From Clostridium acidisoli DSM 12555 (GTDB lineage: Bacteria; Bacillota; Clostridia; Clostridiales; Clostridiaceae), in NCBI RefSeq assembly GCF_900176305.1, contig NZ_FWXH01000003.1:62001-126000 (forward strand): 64,000 nucleotides of DNA, written 5' to 3'. The position numbers and the translations under genes were made by a program. Shown piece by piece: positions 62,219-64,000 of the stretch. The notes below the pieces were generated by a model, which made no database searches, was not told where the DNA came from, and worked only from the letters and a program-made list of their open reading frames with translations. Each line of letters begins with the position of its first letter. Position 1 is the stretch's first letter.

Positions 62219-62938
62219 ATGTTTTCAAAGATATTAAAATACGATATATACAATAAGAGTAAAACTGAATTTATTAATTATATAAGAGGATTTGATAAAA
62301 TTCATATAATTTCAGGAAATCCGGAAGTTTTATATAATGGTCTTTATGATAATTCTGTTTTTGAAGGATGCACTATAAAAAACTCTGTTATAGTACCGGA
62401 TGGTATTGGGGTTGTTATAGCCTCTAAAATTGCAAAATCCCCTGTAAAGGAGAAGATAGCTGGAATTGAGGTTATGGAGGAAATAGTAAAATTTTGCGTA
62501 GAGGATAAAAAAGGGATATATTTTTTAGGTGCAAAACAAGAGATGCTTGATAAATGTATTGAAAATCTTAAAAATAAATATAAAGGACTAATTATTTCTG
62601 GAAGCCACAATGGCTATTTTGATACTGAAAACTGTGAGGATATATTAGATGATATAAGAAAAACTGGGCCCCACGTGGTTTTTGTAGCAATGGGATGTCC
62701 AAGGCAAGAAAAGTTTATAAATAAATATATGAATAGTTTGCCCGCAAATATATATATGGGACTTGGTGGGAGTTTTGATGTTATTTCAGGAAAACTTAAA
62801 AGAGCGCCAAAATGGATGATTAGGTTTGGACTTGAATGGCTTTATAGAGTTGCTAAAGAGCCATTTAGAATAAAGAGGCTAGGAGTTATACCAAAGTTTT
62901 TGCTTAAGGTAGCCTTAAATAAAAATTATAAAGCTTAG
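62219..62938 (+). CDS. WecG/TagA/CpsF family glycosyltransferase (GT26)
   Basis: A 239-residue enzyme with the family motifs PDGIGVVIASKI, GIEVMEEI, FLGAKQEMLDKC, VFVAMGCPRQEKFI and GLGGSFDVISGKLKRAPKWM. GT26 enzymes such as TagA add N-acetylmannosamine (or a related uronic acid) to lipid-linked GlcNAc early in wall-teichoic-acid-like polymers. The C-terminal basic tail could hold it to the membrane. ATG 62219 lies in AGGAGGACATATG. The sugar here is not certain. Confidence 0.88.
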   Translation: MFSKILKYDIYNKSKTEFINYIRGFDKIHIISGNPEVLYNGLYDNSVFEGCTIKNSVIVPDGIGVVIASKIAKSPVKEKIAGIEVMEEIVKFCVEDKKGIYFLGAKQEMLDKCIENLKNKYKGLIISGSHNGYFDTENCEDILDDIRKTGPHVVFVAMGCPRQEKFINKYMNSLPANIYMGLGGSFDVISGKLKRAPKWMIRFGLEWLYRVAKEPFRIKRLGVIPKFLLKVALNKNYKA

Positions 62939-62963
62939 ATAATATTAATAGGAGTTGATATAA

Positions 62964-63806
62964 ATGAAAATTTTAATTACTGGAGCAAATGGACAGCTTG
63001 GAAGAGAACTTCAAAGGCAATATGGAAAAAGAGATGATGAACTGATACTAACAGATGTAAAGGATCTTGATATAACAGATGTAATTGCGGTTAATAAATT
63101 TGTAAATGAAAACAAACCAGATGTTATAATAAACTGTGCAGCACATACTCAAGTTGATAAATGTGAAGAACAAATAGAACTTGCAACTAAAATAAATACT
63201 GTAGGTCCTAAAAATTTGGCAGCAGCAGCTTTTAACATTGGAGCAGAAATAGTTCAAGTTTCTACAGATTATGTTTTTGATGGAGAAGGCAATAAAGAAC
63301 TAACAGAGTTTGATGCTACAAATCCACAATCAGTTTATGGAGCAACTAAGCTTGAGGGAGAAAAGTTAGTTAAAGCTTTAAATCCAAAGCATTACATAGT
63401 TAGAACTGCATGGCTTTATGGTGATGGTGGTAATTTTATCAAAACAATGCTTAAGTTAAGTAAAGATAGAGATGAGCTTAAAGTTGTAAATGATCAAATC
63501 GGTACTCCAACAAGTACTGTTGATTTAGCAAATGTAATAATTAAGCTTGTAGACGAAAAAAATTATGGGTTATTCCATTGCACGTGCAAGGGTGTTTGCT
63601 CTTGGTATGACTTTGCAGTAGAGATATTTAAAATTAAAAATATCAATATTAAGGTTAATCCATGTACATCTGATGAATTTCCTACAGCAGCAAAAAGACC
63701 AAAATATTCTGTACTTAGAAATTACATGTTAGAATTAACTACTGGTGATATTACAAGAGATTGGAAAGAATCATTAAGAGAGTATCTTGCAGAACTTGAG
63801 ATATAA
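62964..63806 (+). CDS. rfbD: dTDP-4-dehydrorhamnose reductase
   Basis: A 280-residue SDR enzyme with ILITGANGQLGRELQ, NCAAHTQVDKCE, VQVSTDYVFDG, the active-site pair in SVYGATKLEGEK and RTAWLYG. It reduces the keto sugar from RfbC to dTDP-L-rhamnose. The gene is separated from rfbABC by the assembly genes and ends the transcript at a strong terminator. Length and motifs are normal. Confidence 0.95.
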   Translation: MKILITGANGQLGRELQRQYGKRDDELILTDVKDLDITDVIAVNKFVNENKPDVIINCAAHTQVDKCEEQIELATKINTVGPKNLAAAAFNIGAEIVQVSTDYVFDGEGNKELTEFDATNPQSVYGATKLEGEKLVKALNPKHYIVRTAWLYGDGGNFIKTMLKLSKDRDELKVVNDQIGTPTSTVDLANVIIKLVDEKNYGLFHCTCKGVCSWYDFAVEIFKIKNINIKVNPCTSDEFPTAAKRPKYSVLRNYMLELTTGDITRDWKESLREYLAELEI

Positions 63807-63821
63807 TTGCTATAATATATT

Positions 63822-63853
63822 AAGACTCGTACTTTTAAAAGTACGAGTCTTTT
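63822..63853 (+). terminator. Terminator of rfbD
   Basis: AAGACTCGTACTTTT with its perfect complement (15 pairs), then TT; AT-rich and strong. Confidence 0.9.
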
Positions 63854-63879
63854 AAAAAGGATTTAAGGATGGTATCTAA

Positions 63880-64000
63880 ATGAATAAAGTAGCTAAAAAT
63901 GCCTTGGTGGTAATTTTATCAAGTGTGTTATCCCAGTTATTAGTATTTTTTATAGCAAGTATTGTTGGAAAAAGACTAGATGCGGCTGCATTTGGAGAAT
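63880..64000 (+). CDS. Polysaccharide flippase (Wzx-like), partial
   Basis: Only the first 40 codons are visible; the gene continues past the window. It starts at ATG 63880 behind AAGGATGG. The sequence NALVVILSSVLSQLLVFFIA, then SIVGKRLDAAAFGE, fits the first helix and the loop of Wzx/MATE-type flippases, in which a start like this precedes LGP-or-FGE turns. It would bring lipid-linked sugar units to the outer face. Assignment rests on a short stretch. Confidence 0.6.
   Translation, partial: MNKVAKNALVVILSSVLSQLLVFFIASIVGKRLDAAAFGE

Overview
The window is AT-rich, low-GC DNA with strong Shine-Dalgarno sites, T-box leaders, a folate riboswitch, sporulation gene ytxC and many rho-independent terminators. 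It looks like a chromosomal piece of a Clostridium. From memory, the order mutS2 / U32 peptidase / Lys-Orn decarboxylase / pgm / galU / rfbABC resembles C. acetobutylicum and close relatives; the species is inference.

Layout. (1) 1-3.47 kb is accessory DNA. It holds the start of a Cys-rich copper-binding-type gene, a small CxxC protein translationally coupled to a broken KAP-family NTPase, a fragment resembling the 3' end of RNase P RNA, a zinc-ribbon membrane protein, and an orphan 3' half of tRNA-Cys. The tRNA fragment looks like the scar of an integrated element. (2) 3.46-7.2 kb has two secreted enzymes (polysaccharide deacetylase, glycerophosphodiesterase), a tetrahydrofolate riboswitch with folT, a hairpin-array repeat and a GME-fold protein. 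(3) 7.3-18.2 kb is the translation block: ytxC, T-box-thrS, L20 leader, a decayed infC, rpmI, rplT, an rRNA methyltransferase, T-box-pheST, zapA, a NifS-like cysteine desulfurase and a DUF3343 protein. A second, inverted copy of the hairpin array follows, so the two copies flank about 12 kb of housekeeping genes. (4) 18.7-23.4 kb is a U32 peptidase and mutS2. (5) 23.6-34.6 kb encodes surface proteins: a 1435-residue subtilase, a six-repeat GBS_Bsp-like protein with a CHAP-like C-terminus, an Orn/Lys/Arg decarboxylase, a small anchored protein and a DUF6056 membrane protein. (6) 34.8-46.1 kb has ribosomal protein bL25, phosphoglucomutase, a TPR protein, galU, a five-repeat GBS_Bsp-like glucosaminidase and two tandem DUF2142 membrane proteins. 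(7) 46.3-64 kb is a surface-polysaccharide locus: rfbA, rfbB, rfbC, a polyprenyl-phosphate sugar transferase, a Wzm/Wzt-type ABC exporter, a two-domain glycosyltransferase and its tandem paralogue, a polyprenol-phosphate glycosyltransferase with two small flippase-like subunits, two rhamnosyltransferase-like GT2 enzymes, an O-antigen ligase/polymerase, a TagA-type GT26 enzyme, rfbD and the start of a Wzx-type flippase.

Together, pgm, galU and rfbA-D supply UDP-glucose and dTDP-rhamnose. The glycosyltransferases and exporters build and move a rhamnose-containing wall polymer, and the GBS_Bsp-repeat enzymes probably act on the same wall. The best leads for something undescribed are the inverted hairpin-array repeats, whose stems vary with compensating changes around a conserved loop, and the infC relic kept between the L20 leader and rpmI.
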